Source: Psychroflexus planctonicus
GTDB lineage: Bacteria; Bacteroidota; Bacteroidia; Flavobacteriales; Flavobacteriaceae
Length of the DNA: 64,000 nucleotides
Assembly: GCF_014640195.1 (NCBI RefSeq)
Contig: NZ_BMGM01000003.1
Span: 62,001 to 126,000 of the forward strand
Reading direction: 5' to 3'
Positions 25,371-34,487 of the stretch are shown one piece after another (the stretch's first letter is position 1; each line of letters starts with the position of its first letter). The notes under the pieces are model-generated. The model saw only the letters and a program-made list of their open reading frames with translations, had not been told where the DNA came from and did not search any database. The position numbers and the translations under genes were made by a program.

Positions 25371-28163
25371 ATGCCTACTACTCCATTTCAGGATTTAAGT
25401 CCTAAGGATTTCATATTAATTAAAGGTGCAAAACTGCACAATTTAAAAGACATTAATGTAGCCATTCCCCGAAACAAGTTGGTGGTCATTACGGGCTTAT
25501 CGGGTTCAGGGAAATCTTCTTTGGCTTTCGATACCTTGTACGCCGAAGGTCAACGCCGCTATGTAGAAAGTCTTTCGGCTTACGCCAGGCAATTTTTAGG
25601 AAGGTTAGACAAACCAAAAGTAGATTACATCAAAGGCATCGCTCCCGCCATTGCCATCGAGCAAAAAGTAAATTCCACCAATCCGCGTTCCACCGTAGGA
25701 ACTTCAACCGAGATTTACGATTATTTGAAATTGCTTTTTGCTAGAATAGGAAAAACCTACTCTCCTATTTCAGAAAATGAAGTTAAAAAAAATACGGTTA
25801 CCGATGTCATCAATCACGTAAAAAGCCTTGACGAAAAAACCAAATTATTGCTTTTAGCGCCTGTTGAAGTGAAAGAAAACCGAACTTTCGAAAAAACCAT
25901 TCAACTGCTACATCAGCAAGGTTTCAGCCGAATTCACATAAAAGATGAAGTCATTCGAATGGACGATTTGGATTTCAAAAAACACAATCCTACTCAATTT
26001 GAAATCGTTGTCGACCGAATTGTGGTTAAGCACGAAGAAGATTTTTACAACCGATTGGCAGATGCGGTGCAAAATGCATTTTTTGAAGGCAAAGGCGAAA
26101 TTTATTTGGCAAATGTAAAAGCCAAATCCCGAATGCATTTCAGCAATAAATTTGAGTTGGACGGAATGCCGTTTTTAGAACCAAATATTCATTTGTTTAG
26201 TTTCAATAATCCGTACGGCGCTTGCCCTACTTGCGAAGGTTATGGCGACGTAATCGGGCTTGATGAAGATTTGGTAATACCCAACACCGGCTTAAGCATT
26301 TATGAAGAAGCCATTTATCCTTGGCGTGGCGAAAAATTGAAATGGTACAAAGACCAACTGATTGAAAAGGCCGATATGTTCGATTTTCCCATTCACCGAC
26401 CTTATTTTCAACTAACTCAAAATCAAAAAGATTTGCTTTGGGAAGGAAATCGATATTTCACAGGTTTAAATGAATTTTTTGAAGAATTGGAATCCAAGGC
26501 TTATAAAATTCAAAATCGGGTGTTGCTCTCTCGCTATCGCGGAAAAACCCGCTGCAAAACTTGTAAAGGAAAACGACTAAGAAAGGAAGCCGACTATGTA
26601 AAAATCAATGGACATAGCATTTCTGATTTAGTCGATTTGCCCATCAATAAACTCATTCCTGTTTTTGAAAATTTAGAATTAGACGAACATGACGCGCATG
26701 TTGCCAAACGTTTGTTGAAGGAAATCAATAACCGACTTTCCTTTTTGTACCAAGTAGGTTTGGGATATTTAACCTTGAACAGAAAATCAAATTCTCTTTC
26801 GGGTGGTGAGTCGCAACGCATTAATTTAGCTACTTCGTTGGGAAGTAGTTTGGTAGGTTCCATGTATATTTTAGACGAACCTTCCATTGGATTGCATTCC
26901 AAAGACAACGAACGCTTAATCAAGGTTTTGAAGCATTTACGCGATTTGGGAAACACTGTAATTGTGGTAGAACACGACGAAGAAATCATGCAAGCCGCAG
27001 ACCACATCATCGATATTGGTCCAGAAGCGGGAACGCATGGCGGTGAAGTGGTTGCAGAAGGAAATTTAGCTGAAATTAAAAAATCCAAAAGCTTAACCGC
27101 CAAATACATCAATGGTGATTTAGCGATTGAAGTTCCCAAAAAAAGAAGAAAAAGCACGCGTTTTGTTGAAATAAAAGGTGCGCGAGTAAATAACCTACAA
27201 AATATTGATGTAAAAATCCCGATGGGAATCATGACTTGCATCACGGGAGTTTCAGGAAGTGGAAAAAGTACGTTGGTGAAAAATCTGCTATATCCCATCA
27301 TGATGAAGCATACTGGTAACTATGGAATTAAAATCGGTCAACACGATTCGTATTCAGGTAAATACGACCATATTGCCAATGTAGAATACATCGACCAAAA
27401 CCCAATTGGGAAATCTTCACGGTCTAATCCGGTGACCTACATCAAAGCTTATGACGAAATTAGGGCCTTATTTGCCAAACAAAAACTTTCTAAAATCAGG
27501 CATTTTCAAGCCAAGCATTTCAGTTTTAATGTAGATGCGGGTCGCTGTGAAAACTGCCAAGGCGAAGGCGAAGTAACCATCGAAATGCAGTTTATGGCGG
27601 ATGTACATTTAGAATGTGAAGTGTGCAAAGGTCAACGTTTTCAAAAAGAAGTTTTGGAAGTGCAATTTGAAGGCAAATCCATTTTTGATGTCTTGGAACT
27701 TACGGTTGATGATGCCATAGATTTCTTCACCAAACACCTTCAAAAAAAGTTAGTTGATAAACTACAACCGCTTCAAGATGTAGGTTTGGGTTATGTAAAA
27801 TTAGGACAAAGTTCGTCTACGCTTTCGGGTGGTGAAGCACAACGTATCAAATTGGCTTCCTTTTTAACCAAGGCAAATTCAGCTCAAAAAACCCTGTTTA
27901 TTTTTGATGAACCTACTACAGGCTTGCATTTTCACGATATTCAAAAATTACTGACTTCCTTTGATGCTTTATTGGAAAAAGGACATGCTTTAGTGGTTAT
28001 CGAACATAATTTAGATTTGATTAAATGCGCAGATTACATCATCGATTTAGGCCCAGAAGGCGGTGAGAACGGTGGAAAAATTGTTGCTGAAGGAACACCA
28101 GACGAAGTGGTAAAAGTAAAAGATTCGTATACGGCACAATTTCTTTCATCTAAACTTATCTAA
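25371..28163 (+). CDS. uvrA: Excinuclease ABC subunit A
   Basis: 930 residues, the normal UvrA length. Two ABC ATPase modules are present: Walker A GLSGSGKSSLAF and GVSGSGKSTLVK, signature motifs NSLSGGESQRINLA and STLSGGEAQRIKLA, and Walker B MYILDEPSIGLH and LFIFDEPTTGLH. Zinc-binding CxxC pairs are CPTC/CKTC in the first half and CENC/CEVC in the second. UvrA dimers find bulky DNA lesions and load UvrB in nucleotide-excision repair. uvrB is not in this window. A long antisense open frame inside it (26594-27301) is only a codon-bias shadow. Confidence 0.97.
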   Translation: MPTTPFQDLSPKDFILIKGAKLHNLKDINVAIPRNKLVVITGLSGSGKSSLAFDTLYAEGQRRYVESLSAYARQFLGRLDKPKVDYIKGIAPAIAIEQKVNSTNPRSTVGTSTEIYDYLKLLFARIGKTYSPISENEVKKNTVTDVINHVKSLDEKTKLLLLAPVEVKENRTFEKTIQLLHQQGFSRIHIKDEVIRMDDLDFKKHNPTQFEIVVDRIVVKHEEDFYNRLADAVQNAFFEGKGEIYLANVKAKSRMHFSNKFELDGMPFLEPNIHLFSFNNPYGACPTCEGYGDVIGLDEDLVIPNTGLSIYEEAIYPWRGEKLKWYKDQLIEKADMFDFPIHRPYFQLTQNQKDLLWEGNRYFTGLNEFFEELESKAYKIQNRVLLSRYRGKTRCKTCKGKRLRKEADYVKINGHSISDLVDLPINKLIPVFENLELDEHDAHVAKRLLKEINNRLSFLYQVGLGYLTLNRKSNSLSGGESQRINLATSLGSSLVGSMYILDEPSIGLHSKDNERLIKVLKHLRDLGNTVIVVEHDEEIMQAADHIIDIGPEAGTHGGEVVAEGNLAEIKKSKSLTAKYINGDLAIEVPKKRRKSTRFVEIKGARVNNLQNIDVKIPMGIMTCITGVSGSGKSTLVKNLLYPIMMKHTGNYGIKIGQHDSYSGKYDHIANVEYIDQNPIGKSSRSNPVTYIKAYDEIRALFAKQKLSKIRHFQAKHFSFNVDAGRCENCQGEGEVTIEMQFMADVHLECEVCKGQRFQKEVLEVQFEGKSIFDVLELTVDDAIDFFTKHLQKKLVDKLQPLQDVGLGYVKLGQSSSTLSGGEAQRIKLASFLTKANSAQKTLFIFDEPTTGLHFHDIQKLLTSFDALLEKGHALVVIEHNLDLIKCADYIIDLGPEGGENGGKIVAEGTPDEVVKVKDSYTAQFLSSKLI

Positions 28164-28203
28164 AATAATTGGCAAGATTATTGGTACTAAAATTCAAACT
28201 TAG

Positions 28204-28539
28204 ATGATGAAATTTCTAACTACTTTCGTTTTACTTTTCAGCTTTTCAACATTACATGCTCAGAAAATTATAAGTGTAGACTACGAATCTAGAGCTGATG
28301 TAAAAGTGTTTGTCGTTGATTATGAATCGCAAGCCGATTTGTTGGTATATAAAGTCGATTATGAAAGCAGAGCCGGCAAAAACAACGGATTGTGGTTTTT
28401 TGTTGAATACGAATCCCAAGCAGATAAGAAAATATTTTTTGTGGATTATGAATCGCAAGCCGACTTAAAAATTTATTTTGTGGACTATGAATCAAGAGCT
28501 GATTGGAAAAATAAAAAGAAAAAAGACTTAATGTACTAG
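28204..28539 (+). CDS. Secreted DUF6150-like protein with 13-residue YES repeats
   Basis: 111 residues. A signal peptide (1-20, ending LHAQ) is followed by six repeats whose core is V-(D/E)-Y-E-S-(R/Q)-A-(D/G), starting at about D26, D39, D52, E68, D81 and D94. The period is 13 residues, except one 16-residue spacing with an inserted KNNGLW. Between cores, alternating hydrophobic residues (VKVFV, LKIYF) suggest a stacked beta strand per repeat, so a small solenoid or fibre is likely. A basic tail (KNKKKK) ends the protein. The family is known mainly by its DUF number and has no established role. Confidence 0.75.
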   Translation: MMKFLTTFVLLFSFSTLHAQKIISVDYESRADVKVFVVDYESQADLLVYKVDYESRAGKNNGLWFFVEYESQADKKIFFVDYESQADLKIYFVDYESRADWKNKKKKDLMY

Positions 28540-28603
28540 ATTGAAGAATAATTAAACCAACCATCCAAAAAACTTAACTCAAAACAAACTATTTACCAAT
28601 TTC

Positions 28604-29245
28604 ATGTCCAAACCTCTAGAAAAAACACAAAGTCCTAAAGAAGAATTGTACAACACAATAAGTCATGCCATTGCTATTCCATTTGGAATTTTTAGCATGA
28701 TATATTTATGGATGAATTGCGTTGAGAATCGCTTTATTGCTTACTTAGGAATTTTGCTTTATGGCATTTCATTTATCCTATTATTTACTGCGTCTACCTT
28801 ATATCATGTGGTTAAAAAGCCCAGTTTAAAAAAGAAATTTCGCATCTTAGATCATATTTCTATTTTTCTCTTAATTGCGGGAACGTACAGTCCCGTAGTT
28901 TTAATTGTTTTAGAAGAAAGTAAAGGTTGGCTAATTTTTATCTTAGTTTGGAGCGTTGCTCTTTTAGGAACTTTATTGAAGTTGTTTTTCACTGGAAAAT
29001 TCGAAAAAATTTCTTTAATACTTTACATGATTATGGGCTGGTTAGTAGTCATCGATTTTAATAATTTAATTGAAAAGGCTTCCGCTGAAACCCTAATCTA
29101 CCTTGGCTTAGGTGGTTTATTTTATACTATTGGAGCCTATTTTTATGCCAATAATAAAATTCCGTTTAATCATGTAATTTGGCATATCTTTGTTTTAGTT
29201 GCTGCATTATTTCATTTTTTTATGGTAGCTGAAATTATCACATAA
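28604..29245 (+). CDS. trhA: TrhA/hemolysin III (PAQR) membrane protein
   Basis: 213 residues with seven predicted membrane helices. Hallmarks are NTISHAIAIPFGIFSM (His), STLYHVV (Ser/His), the Asp in ILDHISIFLLIAGTYSPV and the C-terminal HVIWHIFVLVAALFHFF. These conserved His/Asp residues form the metal site of PAQR-family hydrolases. In bacteria the family (TrhA) helps to maintain membrane fluidity with unsaturated lipids. It precedes a broken exported-protein gene on the same strand. Confidence 0.88.
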   Translation: MSKPLEKTQSPKEELYNTISHAIAIPFGIFSMIYLWMNCVENRFIAYLGILLYGISFILLFTASTLYHVVKKPSLKKKFRILDHISIFLLIAGTYSPVVLIVLEESKGWLIFILVWSVALLGTLLKLFFTGKFEKISLILYMIMGWLVVIDFNNLIEKASAETLIYLGLGGLFYTIGAYFYANNKIPFNHVIWHIFVLVAALFHFFMVAEIIT

Positions 29246-29264
29246 GCATCAAAATATAATTCAA

Positions 29265-29999
29265 ATGAAAAATTTAAGAATTCTATTATTAATATTTGTT
29301 GCTACTTTGCTTTCCACTCAATTTTCTTGTGCACAATGAGGAAGCAAGAAAGTGGAAGGCAACAAACAAGTAATTGAAGAAACAAGAACACTTTCAGGAT
29401 ATACGGAAATTGAAATTTCTGGAAATTTTGAAGTTGAATTAGTTCAAGGCATTGCTGGAAAAATTAATATCATGGCGGAAAGCAATATGCTCGAACATAT
29501 TGTTACAGAAGTTCAAAAAGGAAGCTTAAGAATAGAAGTTGCCAAGAAAATGAATTTGAAGCCAAATGAACAAATCAAAATTACAGTTCCTTTTGAAGAG
29601 CTTGAAGAAATTGTTATGTCTGGCTCAGGAAATTTACATTCAAAAAAACCAATCGAAGCTAGAAAATTTGAAGTAAAAAAATCAGGTTCTGGAAATATGT
29701 ATTTATCAATTGATGCTTCTCGCTCTTTAGCTATTACCAAATCGGGATCTGGAAATATAGAAGTAGATGGTAAGACTAAAAAGCTCAGTTTAATTAGTTC
29801 TGGATCAGGGGATTTCAAGAATGAAAAATTTGTAGCAGATCAAGTTGACATAAAATTATCGGGTTCTGGTCAAATCTACCTTACCTGTAAAGATGAACTT
29901 TCAGAAAAAGTATCTGGTTCTGGAAATGTAAAATATAAAGGAAATCCCAGCAAAAAAGATATCAAAACATCAGGTTCAGGAAAAGTGGAAAAATTATAG
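29265..29999 (+). pseudogene. Head-GIN (DUF2807) exported protein, interrupted by TGA at codon 25
   Basis: Codons 1-24 (29265-29336) encode a lipoprotein-like signal (MKNLRILLLIFVATLLSTQF, then SCAQ). The next codon is TGA (29337-29339). The frame then continues unchanged as GSKKVEGNKQVIEETRTLSGYTEIEI to a stop at 29999. The second part is a DUF2807 beta-helix with repeated SGSGN/SGSGQ turns. Restoring TGG (Trp) at codon 25 would give one intact 244-residue lipoprotein. The downstream part alone could start at GTG 29352, but would stay in the cytoplasm. A recent nonsense mutation, read-through or a sequence error are all possible. Confidence 0.75.
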
Positions 30000-30677
30000 T
30001 TTCAACAGATTCCCTTTGCTTTTAAAAATTACAAATCGAGAAAACAACTCTTCTGAGTACCAGTCTATTTTTCTCGTTTTTTTAATAGCTTCAACATGTT
30101 CTCTACTTTGGTAAGCAAAAGCATTTAAATCTTCAGTAGAATTCCATATGCTAAAAGTAGCCATTTCTGTAAAAGGAACTTCGCCAAAACCTTTGGTATA
30201 TAACAAGCCTTTGGCATTTAAGAGTGGTTTTTGAGAAGTAGGCACGAACTTCCAAAACGTACGTAATTTGCTAAATTTAATGCTTGCTCGTGTAATGACA
30301 GCTAATTTTCCAGATTCAATTTCATTCGGCTTGGTAGATTCAAACGGGTTTTTTCCTGACCATTCTCCCCTAGCCTGAATATTCTTTAAATATAAAATAT
30401 GTTGAAATTCAGAATGCTTAGCATATTTTTTGAAAAGTGTACTTTGATTTATGAAATTTTCGGCCTGTTCTTCACTTTCCCAAACTTGTAACAAGGCATA
30501 AACAGACCAATCTGGAAACGGATTAAAATTTTCTTTGCCGCTACCTAGCAACTTATAAAAACTACATCCATCTGCTTTTTGTAAAGCAGAATGTGCAAAC
30601 TGCATCATTCCAAAAGCCCAAATTTTTGATGTCAGTTTGGAATACTTGAAAATACTTAATGTGGTAACTTGTTTCAT
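29994..30677 (-). CDS. CrtA-like (spheroidene monooxygenase-type) protein
   Basis: 227 residues from ATG 30677 (a start eight codons earlier is open). Family phrases are FGMMQFAHSALQKADGCSFYKLLGSGKE, DWSVYALLQVWES, FWKFVPTSQKPLLNAKGLLYTKGFGEVPFTEMATFSIWN and IDWYSEELFSRFVIF. In phototrophs CrtA is a heme-dependent oxygenase that ketolates carotenoids. No carotenoid gene lies nearby and non-phototrophic homologues are of unknown substrate, so only the family is assigned. Its stop codon overlaps the end of the convergent DUF2807 gene by six bases. Confidence 0.78.
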   Translation of the reverse strand: MKQVTTLSIFKYSKLTSKIWAFGMMQFAHSALQKADGCSFYKLLGSGKENFNPFPDWSVYALLQVWESEEQAENFINQSTLFKKYAKHSEFQHILYLKNIQARGEWSGKNPFESTKPNEIESGKLAVITRASIKFSKLRTFWKFVPTSQKPLLNAKGLLYTKGFGEVPFTEMATFSIWNSTEDLNAFAYQSREHVEAIKKTRKIDWYSEELFSRFVIFKSKGNLLKL

Positions 30678-30796
30678 GAAAAGCAAAAATAGTCTTAGCA
30701 ATTTGTTTAAAAGCTTTACTAATGGTTAAATATTCTTTAGAAATGCGAAGTGAGTAAAAAAGTCAAGTCATTTTCACTAAAGCCAAATCATTAGTT

Positions 30797-30804
30797 TATT
30801 TTTG
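30797..30804 (+). promoter_or_regulatory. Possible -7 box directly before rlmD
   Basis: TATTTTTG matches TAnnTTTG and lies only four bases before the ATG. If used, the transcript would have almost no leader. No TTG is seen at -33, so confidence is low. Confidence 0.25.
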
Positions 30805-30808
30805 CGGC

Positions 30809-32224
30809 ATGAGTAAAAGCAACCGAAGAAGAAAAGTGTTCGAAGACGTAGCAGTTATAGACGCTGGAGCAAAAGGAAAAGCCGTTGGCAAAGCACCTGA
30901 AGGTCAAGTTATTTTTATAGATAATGCCGTTCCTGGCGACGTGGTAGATGTACAAACCTACAAAAAGCGAAAAGGCTACTTTCAAGCCAAAGCTACAGAA
31001 TTCAAAAAATTATCTGATAAAAGAACCAATCCAGTTTGTCAGCATTTTGGAGTTTGTGGAGGCTGCAAATGGCAAAACATGGCTTATGAACACCAATTGT
31101 TCTACAAAGAAAAAGAAGTTTTAGAAAATTTAAAACGAATTGGTAAAGTTGAAATTGAAAATACCAAGCCAATTCTTGCAGCTCCCGAGCCTTATTTTTA
31201 TAGAAATAAAATGGAATTTTCTTTTAGCAACCAACGCTGGTTAACCCAAGATGAAATAGATTCTGAAAAAGATATTTCTGATAAAAATGCTTTGGGATTT
31301 CATATTCCAGGCATGTGGGATAAAATTTTAGATGTTAAGAAATGTCATTTGCAAGCAGACCCAAGTAATGCTATTCGGAATGAAATAAAGGAGTTTGCAA
31401 CAGCAAATAACATGGACTTTTTTAACCCTAAGAAACAAGAAGGTTTACTAAGAACCTTGATGATTCGTACTGCTTCAACAGGGCAAATAATGGTTCTAAT
31501 TCAGTTTTTTAAAGAAGATAAAACAAAACGCGAGTTATTATTGAATCATATTCAACAAGAATTTCCACAAATTACTTCTTTGCAATACGTAATCAATTCA
31601 AAAGCCAACGATACCATATACGATCAAGATGTAATTTGCTTTGCTGGAAAACCCTTTATTTTTCAAGAAATGGAAGGCCTAAAGTTCAAAATTAACGCAA
31701 AATCCTTTTACCAAACCAATTCTGAACAAGCCTTTGAATTATACAAACTAACTCGAGAATTAGCCTATTTAAAAGGAGATGAATTAGTTTACGATTTGTA
31801 TACAGGAACAGGAACAATAGCTCAATTTGTTGCTAAAAAAGCAAAACATGTGGTAGGAATTGAAGCCGTTCCAGAAGCTATTGAAGATGCAAAGGCCAAC
31901 GCCAAAAACAATAATATAGAAAATGTAAGTTTTTTTGCAGGCGACATGAAAAAGATGTTTACTGCAGAATTTATTGATAAAAATGGCGCACCCGATGTAA
32001 TAATCACCGATCCACCTCGAGATGGTATGCACAAAGATGTAGTTGATCAAATATTACAGGTTATGCCGAAACGAATTGTTTATGTTAGTTGTAATTCTGC
32101 TACTCAAGCACGCGATTTGCAGTTGTTAAGTTCAAATTATAACATCAAAGTATCTCAAGCTGTAGATATGTTTCCTCAAACACATCATGTTGAAAATGTG
32201 GTTTGTTTAGAAAAGAAAGTCTAA
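30809..32224 (+). CDS. rlmD: 23S rRNA (uracil-5-)-methyltransferase RlmD
   Basis: 471 residues. An N-terminal TRAM domain (about 8-70) is followed by the Fe-S cysteines CQHFGVCGGCKWQ plus a distal Cys in KKCHLQ. The SAM-binding motif is LVYDLYTGTGTIAQFVAKK, then ITDPPRDGMH, and the catalytic Cys is in IVYVSCNSATQ. The family methylates U1939 of 23S rRNA (RlmD) or close sites. It is followed without a gap by two exported proteins of unknown function, a gene order typical of Flavobacteriia. Confidence 0.9.
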   Translation: MSKSNRRRKVFEDVAVIDAGAKGKAVGKAPEGQVIFIDNAVPGDVVDVQTYKKRKGYFQAKATEFKKLSDKRTNPVCQHFGVCGGCKWQNMAYEHQLFYKEKEVLENLKRIGKVEIENTKPILAAPEPYFYRNKMEFSFSNQRWLTQDEIDSEKDISDKNALGFHIPGMWDKILDVKKCHLQADPSNAIRNEIKEFATANNMDFFNPKKQEGLLRTLMIRTASTGQIMVLIQFFKEDKTKRELLLNHIQQEFPQITSLQYVINSKANDTIYDQDVICFAGKPFIFQEMEGLKFKINAKSFYQTNSEQAFELYKLTRELAYLKGDELVYDLYTGTGTIAQFVAKKAKHVVGIEAVPEAIEDAKANAKNNNIENVSFFAGDMKKMFTAEFIDKNGAPDVIITDPPRDGMHKDVVDQILQVMPKRIVYVSCNSATQARDLQLLSSNYNIKVSQAVDMFPQTHHVENVVCLEKKV

Positions 32225-32722
32225 ATGAAAAGTAAACTATTTTATACATTATTGATTGTTTCCTTCCTTTTTTTGGGTTGTGAACGAGATGATATTTGTT
32301 CTGAAGCTTTTCAAGTAACACCAAAATTAATTATTGAATTTTACGACATAAACGATCAAGAAGACCCCAAAAATGTGGCTGATTTAAGCATTTTTGCTAT
32401 TGGAAGTGAAGACACCATAAGTTTTGGAAATACAAACCGAATTGAAATACCACTCCAAACAAACCAAGAATCTACTCGTTATGCTTTTGTGAGACAAGCA
32501 ACAAGCGAAGATTTTATTAACTTAGATGAAATTAATTTTACTTATGTAACCCAAGACATTTATGTAAATCGAGCTTGTGGATATAAAACTGAATTTTTAG
32601 ATTTTCAAGCCGTTCGGATTATTGAAGATAATCCAGAGAATAACTGGATGAGAAGCCTAAATGTTCAACAAACTTTTATAAATGAAGATCAAGATGAACC
32701 GCATCTTTTTATTTTTCATTAG
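32225..32722 (+). CDS. DUF6452-like lipoprotein
   Basis: 165 residues starting immediately after the rlmD stop. The signal ends in the lipobox FLFLGC at Cys19. Conserved features are CERDDIC near the start, TPKLIIEFYD, and the motif NRACGYKTEFL with another Cys. It overlaps the next gene by 29-41 bases and is translated with it. The pair always follows rlmD in flavobacteria as far as I know. Function unknown, presumably in the envelope. Confidence 0.78.
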   Translation: MKSKLFYTLLIVSFLFLGCERDDICSEAFQVTPKLIIEFYDINDQEDPKNVADLSIFAIGSEDTISFGNTNRIEIPLQTNQESTRYAFVRQATSEDFINLDEINFTYVTQDIYVNRACGYKTEFLDFQAVRIIEDNPENNWMRSLNVQQTFINEDQDEPHLFIFH

Positions 32723-33431
32723 TTGTTTTTTTTGTTGCTCTAGCTTAATTGCACAGCAAGAACAAGAACAAGAACAAGAAACAAAAAAAAGAGATAGCAT
32801 TTTTTATAAAGAACGTTATGGCTTAATGTTAGGCACAGACCTATATAAACTTTCGCGAAATTTTTATGATGATGATTATACTGGTTTTGAAATAAATGGA
32901 GATTTTAGATTTACTAAAAAGTTGTGGTTTTCTGGTGAAATAGGTTTTGAAGAAACCAGTTTTGAAGAAGTGTATATAGATAATAGTACTTCTGGAAGTT
33001 ATATTAAATTAGGTGGAATCTATAATTTTTATGACAACTGGTTGGGAATGGATAATATTCTTTTTGGTGGGTTTAGAGTTGGTTTTTCAACATTTTCTCA
33101 AGACTTAAACAGCTATAGAATTACAGTAAGAGATAATTATTTTGAACCTGACATAAGAGAAATAAGTAGAAGTTTTTCTAATTTAAATGCCGTGTGGACA
33201 GAGTTTCAAGGCGGTATACGCGTAGAAGTTCTAAAAAATTTATTCTTAGGTGCGCACGTTCAACTTAAAGTTATGGTTTCTCAATCTGAACTTTCTAATT
33301 TTGAAAACTTGTACGTACCAGGTTTCAACAGAACTTATACTGATTCTAGAATTGGCGCAGGTTTTGGTTACTCCATCAGGTATTTAATTCCAATTTTTTC
33401 AAAACAACGGGCTCAAGCTGTAGATTATTAG
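32694..33431 (+). CDS. DUF6048-like outer-membrane-type protein
   Basis: 245 residues from ATG 32694; ATG 32682 four codons earlier is an alternative. The signal peptide ends SSLIAQ. A Gln/Glu run encoded by four tandem CAAGAA units follows (32757-32780). The rest alternates hydrophobic and polar residues with aromatic girdles (KLWFSGEIGFEETSF, IRYLIPIF at the end), consistent with an eight- to ten-stranded beta barrel. It overlaps the DUF6452-like gene and is convergent with holA by four bases. Function unknown. Confidence 0.75.
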   Translation: MNRIFLFFISCFFCCSSLIAQQEQEQEQETKKRDSIFYKERYGLMLGTDLYKLSRNFYDDDYTGFEINGDFRFTKKLWFSGEIGFEETSFEEVYIDNSTSGSYIKLGGIYNFYDNWLGMDNILFGGFRVGFSTFSQDLNSYRITVRDNYFEPDIREISRSFSNLNAVWTEFQGGIRVEVLKNLFLGAHVQLKVMVSQSELSNFENLYVPGFNRTYTDSRIGAGFGYSIRYLIPIFSKQRAQAVDY

Positions 33432-34435
33432 CGCATTGTTTTTACTAAAAATTCTTTCAGTAAACCTTCATTAGAAAATTTTCCAGTATCTACACCTTTA
33501 CTTTTTAAATCTAATTCTTTAAGATGTGCTAAAATTAGACTCACTTTTTTCATGGGGTAAAATTTAGCAGCTTTTACATAGTCTTTGATAAAAAAATTCG
33601 GAACGCCTAATTCTCTAGAAACATTGGGATTAGATTTATCACTTAAAGAGTGGTAAATCATAAGTTTGTTGAAGAAATTAAACAATTGATAAATACTGAG
33701 AATCAAGGGATTGTTTTTAGCATTTTGTGTAAAATAATCTGCAATTTGCTGTGCTTTAACTTCATCTCGATGTACTATAGCATTGATTAACTCGAAGTTG
33801 TTGAAGTCTTTACTAATGCCAATATTTTCTTCTACTGCATCAGGAGTAATTCTGCTTCCTAAGGGTAGAATTTGCATTAATTTTTCTAATTCTTTATTCA
33901 ATTTAGACAAGTCTGCTCCAATAAAATCTACTAACATTTTTGAAGCTTTTGTGTCTATACTGTATTGTTTCTTTGCTAAAAAATCTGGAATCCATTCCAA
34001 AACTTGATTTTCGTAAATATTAGCAGTTTGGTAATACACACCGGTTTTTTTAATTTGCTTTACAGCAGCTTTTCTGGCATCAGGTTTTTTGTATTTACAA
34101 CAAAAAACAAGTATGGTAGATGGCTGGGGTTGCTTAGCATAACTTTCTAAAGCATCTAAACTTCGCAGTAATGCTTGCGCTTCCCTAACAATAATTACTT
34201 GATGTTCTGCCATCATCGGAAAACGTTTAGCAGCACCAACAACATCATCCATAGTTACATCTTTGCCGTATAAAATTTGTTGATTAAACCCCTTTTCTTC
34301 ATCATTTAGAACATTGTTTTCAATATAGTCTGCAATTTGATCTACAAAAAAAGTTTCCTTCTCTCCTATCAAAAAATAAATAGGCGCATATTTTTTCTGT
34401 GCTAAATCAGATAGTATTTTTTGTGCTGCTTTCAT
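33428..34435 (-). CDS. holA: DNA polymerase III subunit delta
   Basis: 335 residues of the clamp-loader delta family. The N-terminal part (YAPIYFLIGEKETFFVDQIADYI) and RRF-like PMMAEHQVIIVREAQ are conserved. The middle AAA+ fold lacks a functional Walker A, as expected for delta, and the C-terminal helical domain ends KGVDTGKFSNEGLLKEFLVK. It opens the sliding clamp during replication. It is divergent from a lone HsdR-N-type nuclease gene, 52 bases apart. Confidence 0.92.
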   Translation of the reverse strand: MKAAQKILSDLAQKKYAPIYFLIGEKETFFVDQIADYIENNVLNDEEKGFNQQILYGKDVTMDDVVGAAKRFPMMAEHQVIIVREAQALLRSLDALESYAKQPQPSTILVFCCKYKKPDARKAAVKQIKKTGVYYQTANIYENQVLEWIPDFLAKKQYSIDTKASKMLVDFIGADLSKLNKELEKLMQILPLGSRITPDAVEENIGISKDFNNFELINAIVHRDEVKAQQIADYFTQNAKNNPLILSIYQLFNFFNKLMIYHSLSDKSNPNVSRELGVPNFFIKDYVKAAKFYPMKKVSLILAHLKELDLKSKGVDTGKFSNEGLLKEFLVKTMR

Positions 34436-34487
34436 GAATTAGTTCGGAATTTAGATGAATATTTAAAGTTTTTCGTTTCTTTGAAAC

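Noticed and set aside
26594-27301. 235-codon open frame antisense to uvrA
   Set aside because: It lies wholly inside a certain uvrA gene and its translation has no family features; it is a codon-usage shadow.
28258-28520. CRISPR-like periodicity at 28.3 kb
   Set aside because: The 39-base period comes from protein repeats in the DUF6150-like gene; units are adjacent without unique spacers.
29513-29818. 101-codon antisense frame in the DUF2807 gene
   Set aside because: It is the reverse reading of the SGSGN repeats (PEPD-type repeats), not a gene.
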